Position numbers and translations under genes: made by a program
Notes under the pieces: generated by a model
Database searches by the model: none
The model's input: only the letters and a program-made list of their open reading frames with translations
Told to the model about the DNA's origin: nothing
NCBI GenBank assembly: GCA_030647435.1
Contig: JAUSJX010000076.1
Coordinates: 1 to 64,000, forward strand
Length of the DNA: 64,000 bases
From: Candidatus Rokuibacteriota bacterium
GTDB taxonomy: Bacteria > Methylomirabilota > Methylomirabilia > Rokubacteriales > CSP1-6
Direction of reading: 5' to 3'
Part shown: positions 14,722 through 23,073 of the stretch, in pieces
Position numbering within the stretch: position 1 is the first letter of the stretch
How the letters are laid out: every line of letters starts with the position of its first letter

Positions 14722-15291
14722 TCAGCCACGTGTGCGGCGGGGCGTCATCCGGCGGCGAATCCTGCTCGTCTCGGCGACGAACTGCTCAAATCCCTCGGCG
14801 AGACCCTCCGCGGTGCTCCACCGTTGAAGCGTGGCGAGATTCACACGGTTCCGGGCCGCGATCCACGCAGCAACCGTCAGGCTCTGCCGATCACCCCAGT
14901 GATAGAAAGCAGCGAGACGGTCCCGGCATGAGTCCGTGGCAGACAGCATCAGCACCCGCCCGTGCGACGTGGAACGCGTTACAGGGCGGATGCGGTACTC
15001 GCCGCCAATCGCAAGCGGGCCCCGCGGGAACTCGACGTAGAACCGGGCGCGCGGATGGACATAGCGATCGCGTCTTCGAGTGAACCCGATCGACTCCATG
15101 GCGGTGTCCATCTCTTTGCGGGTGGCGCTCTCGACCACGATGAAGTCCAGGTCCCTCGAATGGTAGGCCCCCTCGCTGTAGAGGGCCGCGCACGCTCCGC
15201 CCGTCAAGACGGCCCGAATCCTGTGGGTGCGCAGCACACCCGCTACCGCTGCTGCCACGGCGCCGAGGCTGGAGCGCCGAGACAGCCTCAC
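14722..15291 (-). CDS. Nucleotidyltransferase-fold protein (AbiEii-like), probably a toxin component
   Basis: 189 residues from a GTG at 15291 that overlaps the stop of the upstream wHTH gene by 4 nt (GTGA). RAVLTGGACAALYSEGAYHS, then RDLDFIVV is the GG...DxD core of nucleotidyltransferase-fold proteins related to AbiEii. YVHPRARFYVEFPRGPLAIG gives the third acidic strand. The C-terminal helical part includes SCRDRLAAFYHWGDRQSLTV. AbiEii-type enzymes are toxins that add nucleotides to tRNA, with a wHTH antitoxin encoded upstream. That arrangement is seen here, so a toxin-antitoxin pair is the best inference. Confidence 0.7.
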   Translation of the reverse strand: MRLSRRSSLGAVAAAVAGVLRTHRIRAVLTGGACAALYSEGAYHSRDLDFIVVESATRKEMDTAMESIGFTRRRDRYVHPRARFYVEFPRGPLAIGGEYRIRPVTRSTSHGRVLMLSATDSCRDRLAAFYHWGDRQSLTVAAWIAARNRVNLATLQRWSTAEGLAEGFEQFVAETSRIRRRMTPRRTRG

Positions 15292-15623
15292 AACGGCTTG
15301 CCCGTTCGCCGAGGCCGGCGGCGCAGCGCCGCGACCTGCCTTTGAAGTCCAACTTCGGGCTCCGTGAGCCGGAGCAGAAACTGCTTGAGGGCATCCCGAG
15401 CGAAATACCGAGGATCCAGCTGGAACACGCGGGTCCGCCCCACGGAGCGCCCGGCCACGATGCCATCCAGCTCGAGGCTCTGCAACGCCTTCTGAACACC
15501 GGATAGGGGGGCGTCCAGCACGCGCGAGAGCTCGCGGGGGTAGCTCTCGTCGAGCAGCGAAAGAGCGAGGAGCACCCGGGTGCGCGTTCCTCCTCCAAAT
15601 GGACTCGAGCTTGACACGACCAT
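15288..15623 (-). CDS. Winged helix-turn-helix regulator (probable antitoxin)
   Basis: 111 residues with an ArsR/MarR-like winged helix: TRTRVLLALSLLDESYPREL, then SRVLDAPLSGVQKALQSLEL and a wing DGIVAGRSVGRTRVFQLDP. No sensor or metal-binding domain is present. The gene is the first of a two-gene operon with the nucleotidyltransferase and overlaps it by 4 nt. Three GGTC(A/G)T repeats just upstream, one of them the palindrome GGTCATATGACC, are good candidates for its operator. Autoregulation and antitoxin function are inferred from this layout. Confidence 0.7.
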   Translation of the reverse strand: MVVSSSSPFGGGTRTRVLLALSLLDESYPRELSRVLDAPLSGVQKALQSLELDGIVAGRSVGRTRVFQLDPRYFARDALKQFLLRLTEPEVGLQRQVAALRRRPRRTGKPL

Positions 15624-15664
15624 AATTAGCGGTCATATGACCACCTTTAGTGGTCGTATGTCAA
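15611..15664 (-). promoter_or_regulatory. Promoter/operator of the wHTH-nucleotidyltransferase operon
   Basis: On the minus strand a perfect TTGACA (15664-15659) is followed after 18 bp by TCATAT. The -10 lies inside the 12-bp palindrome GGTCATATGACC (15631-15642). A half-site repeat TAGTGGTCGTATG is next to it, and the wHTH start itself reads ATGGTCGTG. On the opposite strand TTGACA (15611-15616) also faces the palindrome. Confidence 0.55.
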
Positions 15665-17370
15665 GTTCGGAGAGCATTGGAAGCATGAAGACTGTCGCCG
15701 GCACGCTCGTAGACGACGCGGCCACCCGCGACGGTGAGGTCGGCCACGATGCCCGGTAGGCGCTCCTCGGGCACCGTGAGGGGATCCTCGGACAGCACCA
15801 CGAAATCAGCGCGCTTACCCGGCTCGATGGAACCCTGCTCGCGCTCCTGGAAAGTGAGCCAGGCGCCCTCGATCGTGGCCGCGCGCAGGGCGGACTCGCG
15901 CGAAAGCCGCTGGGCCGGGCCCACCACGTCGCCCGTGGTGCGGTCCACGCGGGCGACGGCGTGCCACACGGGATGCCACAGCGAGGGGGGCACGTTATCC
16001 GTGGCCAGTGCCGTATGGACACCCGCCTCCACGAGGCTCCGAAGCGGCACCACCATGTCCTCGCCTGGAGCCGCGCGGGAGCGCAGGAGGGCGCCCTCTT
16101 TATAAATATAGCGGTTGGTGTGGGTCGTCACCACCACGCCGAGGTCTCTCATGCGGCGTATCTCGTCCGGCCTCACCAGGCTCACATGCGCGATCACCCA
16201 CCGGAGATCCCGGATAGGCGTCTCGCGGTCCACCTCCTCATAGAGGTCGAGGAGCCCAGTCCCGGCGCTCACCACCCTGATGCCGTGACGCGCCGCCGCG
16301 AGGAGCATCGCTTTGACCTGCGCCCGCGGCAGCCCTGCGCCGTAGCCGAAGCCCGCCCAGCCCGTGTAGGGCATGGCCCTGGCACGGATCGCGTCTTCCG
16401 GCGGCGGATCAGCCTCGGCGTGGAGGCCCGCGACGCGCAGCCACTCGTCGCCCAGGCCCCGGCCGGCGAGCCCGGCTCCCCAGGAGCCGAGGATGGCATC
16501 GAACGAGGTCCCACCAGGCGGGCTCCACCATGGGCTCGTCACCAAGTGGCTCCGCACCGTGAGGCCGCCCCGCTCCCACACCTCGCGGTAGACCCGCAGC
16601 ACCTCTGCTCCCACGCCGTGCCCCTCGAAGACCGTGGTCGTCCCGGCGGCGTTGTAGACTCGCTGCGATCCGGCGAGCCCGCGCACTCTGTCGGCGTGGG
16701 TGAAGCGCGTCGCCTCGGGCATCAGGACCAGCTCGACGATGGGCACGTAGGTGCGCTCGATGAAGATGCCGGTGGGCTCGCCTGTAGCGGGATCCCTGTC
16801 GATCTCGACGGCCGCGCAGGGCGGCTGCGTCTCGCGCGTGATGCCGGCGGCCTCGAGCGCCCGGCTGTTGGCGACCGACACCAGCGGCAGCGTGTGGCGC
16901 CAGTAGCCCCAGATGGCACGGATATACACCGGGTTCCGCGGCGAGACGCGATCGAGATCCCGGCGGTCGGGGAAGCGTTGCTCGCGGAGGTTCTGCGGCA
17001 CGTCCCAGTACTGCGGCGGGTCGCCCAGCGGCATGGTCACGATCCAGCGGCCCGGCTCGCTCTCGCGCACCAGGGCCTCGATGCGCTGCAGGACATCGTC
17101 GATGGACGAGCAGCCCTCGAGCGACGGGAGCAGTGCCTTGAGCCCTTCCCTGTCCATGTGGGCATGCCCATCCACGAGCCCCGGCATCACGGCCCTGCCG
17201 CCCACGTCCACCACGCGCGTCTCCGGCCCGACCAGCGCGCGCACGTGAGCGTCCTCCCCCACCATGGCAATGCGCCCGCCGCGCGCGGCGACGGCCCGGG
17301 CGAGACTGAAGTGCGGGTCCACTGTGATGATCTTGGCATTGACGAGGACGAGGTCGGCGGGGGCAGACAT
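15661..17370 (-). CDS. Amidohydrolase family protein (YtcJ-like)
   Basis: 569 residues from the ATG at 17370 (MSAPADLVLVNAKIITVDPH). The metal-dependent hydrolase fold is clear: the composite beta-domain start, VMPGLVDGHAHMD (HxH metal ligands, residues ~70-76), WVIAHVSLVRPDE (later His), ALATDN (catalytic Asp) and the closing GSIEPGKRADFVVLSEDPL. Members of the Amidohydro_3 group hydrolyse C-N bonds of amides or formyl compounds, and the substrate is unknown. Most of the length is normal for YtcJ-like enzymes. It is a single gene, divergent from the selenoprotein gene at 17466. Confidence 0.85.
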   Translation of the reverse strand: MSAPADLVLVNAKIITVDPHFSLARAVAARGGRIAMVGEDAHVRALVGPETRVVDVGGRAVMPGLVDGHAHMDREGLKALLPSLEGCSSIDDVLQRIEALVRESEPGRWIVTMPLGDPPQYWDVPQNLREQRFPDRRDLDRVSPRNPVYIRAIWGYWRHTLPLVSVANSRALEAAGITRETQPPCAAVEIDRDPATGEPTGIFIERTYVPIVELVLMPEATRFTHADRVRGLAGSQRVYNAAGTTTVFEGHGVGAEVLRVYREVWERGGLTVRSHLVTSPWWSPPGGTSFDAILGSWGAGLAGRGLGDEWLRVAGLHAEADPPPEDAIRARAMPYTGWAGFGYGAGLPRAQVKAMLLAAARHGIRVVSAGTGLLDLYEEVDRETPIRDLRWVIAHVSLVRPDEIRRMRDLGVVVTTHTNRYIYKEGALLRSRAAPGEDMVVPLRSLVEAGVHTALATDNVPPSLWHPVWHAVARVDRTTGDVVGPAQRLSRESALRAATIEGAWLTFQEREQGSIEPGKRADFVVLSEDPLTVPEERLPGIVADLTVAGGRVVYERAGDSLHASNALRT

Positions 17371-17465
17371 GGCGACGGCCCGCGAGTATACATTGTCCCC
17401 GGATTGCGGCTCGGCTATCATCCGGGCACCGTCAGCACCAACCCCGGCCTTCCTGGAGGATGCAC

Positions 17466-19139
17466 ATGGCTCGACTCGACATCGTCAACCCCGTCGCTAC
17501 CTGCGTCGAGCAGTCGGTCAAGCCGGCTGCTCGTCAGCGCGATCTCTCCAACGCCACCGTGGGGCTGTACTGGAACATGAAGTCAGGCGGCGATGCCGCG
17601 CTCGACCGCGCGGAACAGCGCCTCAGCGAGCGCTTCCCGGGAATGCGCTTCCGCCGCTACACGGGCTCAGTCGGGTTCATCATGCGCCACGCCACGGCCG
17701 ACGATGCCGACCGGATGGCCTCCGAGGTGCAGGCCGTGGTGGGCACCACAGCGGACTGAGGGTCCTGCACGTCGTGGGGTGCCCACGACATGGTGGAGAT
17801 GGAGCGGCGAGGGATCCCGACCGTGCTCTTCACGGCCAAGACCTTCGTCCACGACGCCGACCGAAGCGCGGCAAGCTTCGGCCTGCCGGGTCTGCCGCTG
17901 GCGGTGGTGCCGCTGCCGTTCACCAATCAGCGGCCTGAGGACATCCACCGGATGGTGGACGACGCCTTCGACCAGGTGGTGGCGGGCCTCACCCGTGATG
18001 TGGAAACGCCCGAGCGCTCCGAGGCGCCGCCGGCCGAGGAGACCCTCGCCTACGAGGGCACGGACCTGCTCGAGGCGTGGGAACGGATGAACCAGGACTT
18101 CCTCAAGCGTGGATGGTCCGACGGCTTCCCCCTGGTGGCGCCGACCAGGGCCGCGCTCGAGGCCATGCTAAAGGGCACACGGCGCGGCGCCGGCGACGTG
18201 ATCGCCACGCTCGAGCCCGGCTTCGGCCTGGCCACCGTGGAGAAGCTGGCGGCGAACGCGGTCATGGCGGGCTGCCGTCCCGCGCACCTGCCGCTCCTGA
18301 TCGCCGCCGTGCGCTGTCTCGCCGAGCCCAAGATGTATCTCCGCAACAAGGCCATGTCGACAGGACCCCATGCCCCGCTCGTGCTCGTCAACGGCCCGCG
18401 CGGCCGGGAGGCCGGCCTCAACTCGGGGATGTGCGCCCTCGGCCCCGGCGCCCCGTCGGCCTCCAACACGGTCCTCGGGCGCGCGCTGCGCCTCGTCATG
18501 ATGAACGTGGGGCACACGTACGTGGGCGTCTCCGACATGGACACCATCGGCTCGCCGCTGAAGTACAGCCTCTGCTGCGCCGAGAACGAGGCCCAGAGTC
18601 CATGGGAGCCCTACCACGTGGCCGCGCGCGGCCTCGCCCGCGAGGCGACCGCCGTCACCGTCCACTTTGCCTACGGGATGTGCGAGCTCCACGATTTCAG
18701 CAGCACCACGCCCGAGGGCCTCACCGAGGTGTTCGCCACCGCGGCCACCAACGTGGCCCAGGTGGGCACCGCGCTCTGGCTCATCGGCCGTCGCGCCGAC
18801 CCGCGCTACAAGACGGAGGAGAAGGAGCACAACATGCTCTTCATCTGCCCCGAGCACGCCCAGATCTTCGCCCGGGCCGGCTGGGGGCGGCGGCAGATCC
18901 AGGAGGCGCTCTATCGGCTGGCGCGCCTGCCCTTCCGCACCGCGATGCTCAACAAGGAAGCCAAGGCCATGGCCGCGGCCCACCCCGAGCTGGGTTTTCT
19001 CCACGACCACCCGGATCTGCCGATCCCCGTCGTCGAGACTCCGGACTGCTTCGACATCGCGGTCGTGGGCGGTGCCGCCGGGCGGGGCGCCTACTTCTAT
19101 GGCGCGGGTGAGCCCGTCACGATGCCCGTCGAGGAGTGA
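17466..19139 (+). CDS. UGSC-family selenoprotein fused to a large C-terminal domain
   Basis: One frame of 557 residues if TGA 17757-17759 is read as selenocysteine (codon 98). The ATG at 17466 is favoured because GGAGG (17455-17459) is 6 nt upstream; the ATG at 17460 abuts it. Residues 1-95 are a small alpha/beta domain ending GTTAD. Then comes U-G-S-C-T-S-W-G-A-H-D, the UGSC motif that names the family, and ERRGIPTVLFTAKTF. From ~190 onward is a second domain (RGWSDGFPLVAPT, ANAVMAGCRPAHLPLL, CCAENEAQSPWEPYH) homologous to the separate protein at 42636-43727. A stem-loop at 17771-17789 fits a bacterial SECIS. Reaction unknown; a redox role of the Sec/Cys pair is inferred. Confidence 0.88.
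17771..17789 (+). promoter_or_regulatory. Candidate bacterial SECIS hairpin (UGSC selenoprotein 1)
   Basis: GTCGTGGG (17771-17778) pairs perfectly with CCCACGAC (17782-17789), starting 11 nt after the TGA. Counting only the lower seven pairs, the five-base apex is GGTGC, which contains the GU of bacterial SECIS loops. Confidence 0.7.
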
Positions 19140-19156
19140 TCCGGCCGGCTCGAGGG

Positions 19157-19918
19157 CTACCTGCTCGACCGCCGGCGCCTCGCCCGCGCGCGACGCCAGA
19201 TGCCGACATTGGCCTCGAGCTCCGACACGGAGGTCATGCCGACGCAGGTGGCGTGGACGTAGGGAAAGCGGAAAGCGTAGCGCAGGGCCGCGGCCACCTC
19301 GGCCTGGCCCGTGACCTGGCCGCTGCCGAGAGCCTTCATGCCGTAGACGCCGCGGCCGCTCCGGTGAAGGCGCTTGACGGCTTCAGCCATCTCCTTCGGG
19401 GTGGCGTCCTTCATCCATCTCCCCGTCTGGTTGACGACCACCAGCGCGACGTCCACCGCTCGAAGATCGAGGAGTCGCGTCAGCACCTCGCGGCTGTGGC
19501 TCGAGACGCCGACGGCCCGCACCAGGCCTTCGGCCTTCGTCCGGGCGAGGGTCTCGAGGGCGGGCAGCTTGGCCTCGAGCTCCCCGGCCGAGTCCACCGC
19601 ATGGAGGAGGAAGATGTCGACCGCCTCCACCCGAAGCTCGCGCAGGGCCTTGGTAAGACTGCGGCGCGCGCCCGCGGCCGTGCTCGCGTAGGTCTTGGTG
19701 GTGACGACGATCTCGTCTCGGCCCACGTCGCGGAGCGCGCGGGCCACGTGCGGGTGGGTGCCGTAGTCGTCCGAGGTGTCCCAGAAGGTGACGCCGAGCT
19801 CGTAGGCCCGCGTCAGCAGGCGGGCGCCCGCCGCGACCGGACCGCTCATGTAGCCGGTCCCGAAGCAGAGAGTGGAAACGGTCAGCCCCGATCGGCCGAG
19901 CCGAGTCGTCGCGCCCAT
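19157..19918 (-). CDS. Aldo/keto reductase
   Basis: About 253 residues from the ATG at 19918; a GTG three codons earlier is possible. TTRLGRSGLTVSTLCFGTGY is the standard AKR start. The catalytic tetrad residues are visible: Asp/Tyr in FWDTSDDYGTH, Lys in VTTKTYAST and His in IFLLHAVDSAG. It reduces aldehydes or ketones with NADPH in a TIM barrel, and the substrate is unknown. It is slightly short compared with most AKRs (about 270-330), with an Arg-rich C-terminus (RRARARRRRSSR). The gene follows the quinone oxidoreductase gene by a few bases, so the two are probably one operon with the SDR upstream. Confidence 0.85.
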   Translation of the reverse strand: MGATTRLGRSGLTVSTLCFGTGYMSGPVAAGARLLTRAYELGVTFWDTSDDYGTHPHVARALRDVGRDEIVVTTKTYASTAAGARRSLTKALRELRVEAVDIFLLHAVDSAGELEAKLPALETLARTKAEGLVRAVGVSSHSREVLTRLLDLRAVDVALVVVNQTGRWMKDATPKEMAEAVKRLHRSGRGVYGMKALGSGQVTGQAEVAAALRYAFRFPYVHATCVGMTSVSELEANVGIWRRARARRRRSSR

Positions 19919-19928
19919 GACCGCCACC

Positions 19929-20891
19929 CTACGGGACCAGCACGATCTTGCCGTGGTGGCCCGACTCCATCACCGCCTCGTGGCTGCGCGCGGCCTGGGC
20001 GAGCGGCAGCTCCTGGGCGATGACCGGGTGGAGCGTGCCGTTGCGCAGCCCCTCCACGAGGGCGGCGTGGATGCCGGCAAGCTGGGGCGGGCTGGCGTGG
20101 TAGAGCGCCATGCCCAGGATGGCCGCGTCCTTGTTCATGGCCAGGCGGGCGTTGATCTCGACCGTGCCCCGGTTGCCGATGACGACGATGCGCCCGCGCA
20201 TGGCGATGACGCCGAGGTCCTTCTGGAGATTTGCGTTGGCCAGCATCTCCATGATGATGGCCGGCCCCTGCCCGCCGGTGAGCCACACGCACTCGTCGAG
20301 GTAGCCCGGGGCGCCGTGGTCGAGCACGTGGTGGGCGCCCTGCTCGAGCACCATGCGCCGGCCCCGCTCGGTGCCCGCGGTGCCGATCACGGTGAGGCCG
20401 CGCGCCCGCGCAAGCTGCACGGCGCCGATGCCCACGCCGCCGCTGGCGCCGTGGACGAGAACGGTCTCGCCCGCCTCGGCGTGCGCGCGATGGAAGAGCG
20501 CGTGGTAGGCCGTGGCGTAGGGGACGTTCATCGCCGCCCCCTGCGCGAAGCTGGCGTTGGCGGGCAAGGGATGCACCTGGCCCTGGTCGCAGAGGCAGAG
20601 CTCGGCGTAGGCGCCGCTCACCGTACCGCCCACGTAGACGCGATCGCCGGCCTTCACGGCCGTCACCCCGGGGCCGACCGCCTCCACAACCCCCGCCGCA
20701 TCCGCGCCCGGCGTGTAGGGCAGCTTGGGCCCGCGGTTGTCGGTGTTCGCGCGCAGGTAGGTGTCCACGGGGTTCACGCCGACAGCGTGGTTGCGCACGA
20801 GGACCTGGTTCGGCCCCGGCTGGGGCGTCGACACCTCCTCCACCTTCAGGACGGATGGGCCGCCGTACTCGGAGACGCGGATCGCCTTCAT
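19929..20891 (-). CDS. NADPH:quinone oxidoreductase (zinc-less MDR)
   Basis: 320 residues from the ATG at 20891, which is placed 8 nt after AAGGAG; the ATG two codons earlier is too close to that site. MKAIRVSEYGGPSVLKVEEV, then NPVDTYLRA and YTPGADAAGVVEAVGPGV are the quinone-reductase signatures. VLVHGASGGVGIGAVQLAR is the NADPH-binding loop. No zinc ligands are seen, as in QOR/zeta-crystallin proteins. Length is normal. It lies between an SDR and an AKR on the minus strand, suggesting a carbonyl or quinone redox operon. Confidence 0.88.
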   Translation of the reverse strand: MKAIRVSEYGGPSVLKVEEVSTPQPGPNQVLVRNHAVGVNPVDTYLRANTDNRGPKLPYTPGADAAGVVEAVGPGVTAVKAGDRVYVGGTVSGAYAELCLCDQGQVHPLPANASFAQGAAMNVPYATAYHALFHRAHAEAGETVLVHGASGGVGIGAVQLARARGLTVIGTAGTERGRRMVLEQGAHHVLDHGAPGYLDECVWLTGGQGPAIIMEMLANANLQKDLGVIAMRGRIVVIGNRGTVEINARLAMNKDAAILGMALYHASPPQLAGIHAALVEGLRNGTLHPVIAQELPLAQAARSHEAVMESGHHGKIVLVP

Positions 20892-20905
20892 GGGCATGAC
20901 TCCTT

Positions 20906-21646
20906 TCAAAGCCGCCCGCCTCGCAGGCTGATGAACTCGCCAGTCAGGTAGTCGGGCGCCTCGGCAACCAGGAACCGCACGACACGGGCGACTTCCTCCG
21001 GCCTGCCGAAGCGCCCGATGGGGAACTGGGCCATCGCGCGCGCGCGCGCCGCGGCATCGGGGGCGACCGCGTCCAGCATCTCGGTTTCGATGACCGACGG
21101 CAGCACCGCGTTGACCGCGATGCCCTCGCGGGCCAGCTCGCGGGCCGCCTTGGCCGTGAGCGCGAGCAATCCCGCCTTGCTGGCCGCGTAGTGCGCGCCG
21201 ATGGCCCCGCCCGTGTGCGCCGCGCCCGAAGAGATATTCACGATCCGTCCTCCACCGGCCGCCTGGAGCCGCGGAATGGCGGCGCGCATGCAGAAGAACG
21301 CGCCGTCCAGGTTCACGGCCAGCGTGCGCCGCCAAGTCTCGTCGTCGATGTCGGTCAGGCGATCGACCCGCCGGCCGATCCCGGCGTTGTTCACCAGGGC
21401 GTCGAGGCGGCCGAATCGCTCGTCGATCGCGTCGAACATCCCCGCCACAGCCGCGGCGTCGCTGACGTCCGCCTGCAAGGCGACCGCCGTCCCGCCCCCG
21501 GCGGCGATGGCGGCCGTCGTGGCATCGGCGTCCCCCCGCCGAGACGCGAAGTTGACAACGACGGCATACCCGGCCGCGGCCAGGGCTAGGGCGATGCTTC
21601 GCCCGATCCCGCGCGAGGCTCCGGTCACCAGCGCTACCTTGGTCAT
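20906..21646 (-). CDS. SDR family oxidoreductase
   Basis: 246 residues: MTKVALVTGASRGIGRSIAL (TGxxxGxG cofactor loop), DALVNNAGIG, IVNISSG and YAASKAG (YxxxK catalytic pair) make it a classical short-chain dehydrogenase of the FabG type. The C-terminus FISLRGGRL departs from the usual DGG. The cofactor preference is probably NADP(H), judged from NFASRRGD after strand 2. The gene starts the three-gene minus-strand operon with the quinone reductase and AKR. The substrate is not predictable. Confidence 0.88.
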   Translation of the reverse strand: MTKVALVTGASRGIGRSIALALAAAGYAVVVNFASRRGDADATTAAIAAGGGTAVALQADVSDAAAVAGMFDAIDERFGRLDALVNNAGIGRRVDRLTDIDDETWRRTLAVNLDGAFFCMRAAIPRLQAAGGGRIVNISSGAAHTGGAIGAHYAASKAGLLALTAKAARELAREGIAVNAVLPSVIETEMLDAVAPDAAARARAMAQFPIGRFGRPEEVARVVRFLVAEAPDYLTGEFISLRGGRL

Positions 21647-21745
21647 GCCCGTCGAGTATACGTCTTCGCCCATGCCTGCCGGTCTCGGCAGCGCGCTGTC
21701 GTTCTTCACTTTCCTGCGAGGCCTGCCCGGAGGATACTTGGTCCC

Positions 21746-22255
21746 GTGGCCCAGGTGACGATCCGCCAGCTGACAGTCGCCGACCGGAGCGCCGCGGTGG
21801 ACGTGATCAACACCGCCGCGCGCTGGTACCGGGACTTCCTCCCGCCCGACGAGCTCCACGACCCGGAGATGACGCCCGCCCAGTGGGATGACGAAGCCCG
21901 GCGCCTCGCGTGGTACGGCGGATTCCTGGACGGCGTCCTGGTCGCCGTGATGGGGCTCGAGTATGCGCGCGACGCGGCGCTCCTGCGCCACGCCTACATC
22001 CTGCCCGAGCACCAGCACCACGGCATCGGCCTCCGCCTGGCCGAGCATCTGGAGCGCGAGGCGGGGCGGGAAGGCGTGGCGCTTGGTGTCCGCCGGATCA
22101 TCGTGGGGACCTACGCGCGGAACTACAAGGCCCGGGGCGCGCTGGAGAAGGCGGGCTACTCCCTCTCGGCGGACTCCGGGGCGCTCCTGCGCGAGTACTA
22201 CGCCATCCCGGAAGACCGGCTCCGCGCCTCTGTCACGTACGAGAAACCCACCTAA
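21746..22255 (+). CDS. GNAT family N-acetyltransferase
   Basis: 169 residues from a GTG at 21746. The acetyl-CoA loop (motif A) is ILPEHQHHGIGLRLAEHLER, and the last strand region is GTYARNYKARGALEKAGY. It transfers acetyl from acetyl-CoA to an amine, acceptor unknown. A following PNPOx-like gene begins 8 nt after its stop, so they form a two-gene operon, divergent from the SDR operon. Confidence 0.82.
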   Translation: MAQVTIRQLTVADRSAAVDVINTAARWYRDFLPPDELHDPEMTPAQWDDEARRLAWYGGFLDGVLVAVMGLEYARDAALLRHAYILPEHQHHGIGLRLAEHLEREAGREGVALGVRRIIVGTYARNYKARGALEKAGYSLSADSGALLREYYAIPEDRLRASVTYEKPT

Positions 22256-22263
22256 GGAGAGCC

Positions 22264-22734
22264 ATGTCACGCCGTGCCGAGATCGCCATGTCACCCGAGG
22301 AGCTCCACGCCTTTCTCGACCAGGAGCTCACGCTGACCTGCGCCACCATCGGGCCCAATGGCCGGCCGCACCTGATGCCGCTCTGGTACGTCCGCCAGGG
22401 CGATGTGATCACCTGCTGGACCTACGGCGCCTCCCAGAAGGTGAAGAACCTGGAGCGGCTGCCCCAAGCAACCGTGCAGGTGGAGGCGGGGAAGAAATAC
22501 GAAGAGCTGCGCGGCGCCATGCTCGACTGCGACGTGGAGATCGTCCGCGACCGCGAGGCCATCCTCGACATCGGCGTGGCGCTGGCCTACCGCTACGGGC
22601 ATGCTCCGGCCGGCGCACCTCCCGAGCTGGTCCGGGCGGGCGCCGAGAAGCGCGGGGTCAAGCGCGTGGGCCTGCGCTTCCGTCCCACGCGCATCGTCTC
22701 CTGGGATCACCGCAAGCTCGGCGGCGCCCACTGA
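22264..22734 (+). CDS. Pyridoxamine 5'-phosphate oxidase-like flavin/F420-binding protein
   Basis: 156 residues with the split-barrel fold of PNPOx-like proteins: LTLTCATIGPNGRPHLMPLW, then WTYGASQKVKNLERLPQATV and a C-terminal strand VGLRFRPTRIVSWDHRKL. AAGGAGAG stands just before the ATG. In actinobacteria-like genomes this group binds F420 or FMN; which one applies here cannot be told. The LLM oxidoreductase at the other end of the window shows that F420-type chemistry is at least plausible in this genome. Confidence 0.8.
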   Translation: MSRRAEIAMSPEELHAFLDQELTLTCATIGPNGRPHLMPLWYVRQGDVITCWTYGASQKVKNLERLPQATVQVEAGKKYEELRGAMLDCDVEIVRDREAILDIGVALAYRYGHAPAGAPPELVRAGAEKRGVKRVGLRFRPTRIVSWDHRKLGGAH

Positions 22735-22773
22735 GCGGGCTGTTCCCGATGCAGCGGGCTGGACAGCGGGGAG

Positions 22774-23073
22774 TTACTGCGAGGGCTGGAGGTCCGCCGG
22801 GGTTGCCTTGACGAAGAAGAAGACCGGCCCGTCGTCGTCGCTTCGCCACACGATCGCTTCGACATCCATGGGGCGCCCTTCGGCCGGCGTGAAGTGGAGC
22901 GTCGCGGCGGTGCCCTCTTGCAGGCGCTCGTCGAGCCGAAGCTTGGCGCCGGATGGACCCAGGTTCAGCGTCTCGCCTTGAAGAATGCGGTTGCCCGCTT
23001 CGACGGTCACGGGGCAGGAGACCAGGCTCCGTGGGCGTCGACGGAACTCTTGCTATCGTGGTACGGTCACCAT
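22774..23073 (-). CDS. PilZ domain protein with an in-frame TAG at codon 7
   Basis: The natural start is the ATG at 23073, preceded by GGAGGA at 7 nt (MVTVPR). A TAG follows at 23053-23055, and the frame then continues QEFRRRPRSLVSCPVTVEAG, TLNLGPSGAKLRLDERLQEG and ends at 22774. RRRPRS is the c-di-GMP-binding RxxxR region and NLGPSGAKL the second motif ((D/N)xSxxG). A start at GTG 23010 would avoid the TAG but lose the arginines. So either the gene is inactivated or the amber is suppressed. With the TAG read through it is a complete single-domain PilZ protein of 99 residues. Confidence 0.65.
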
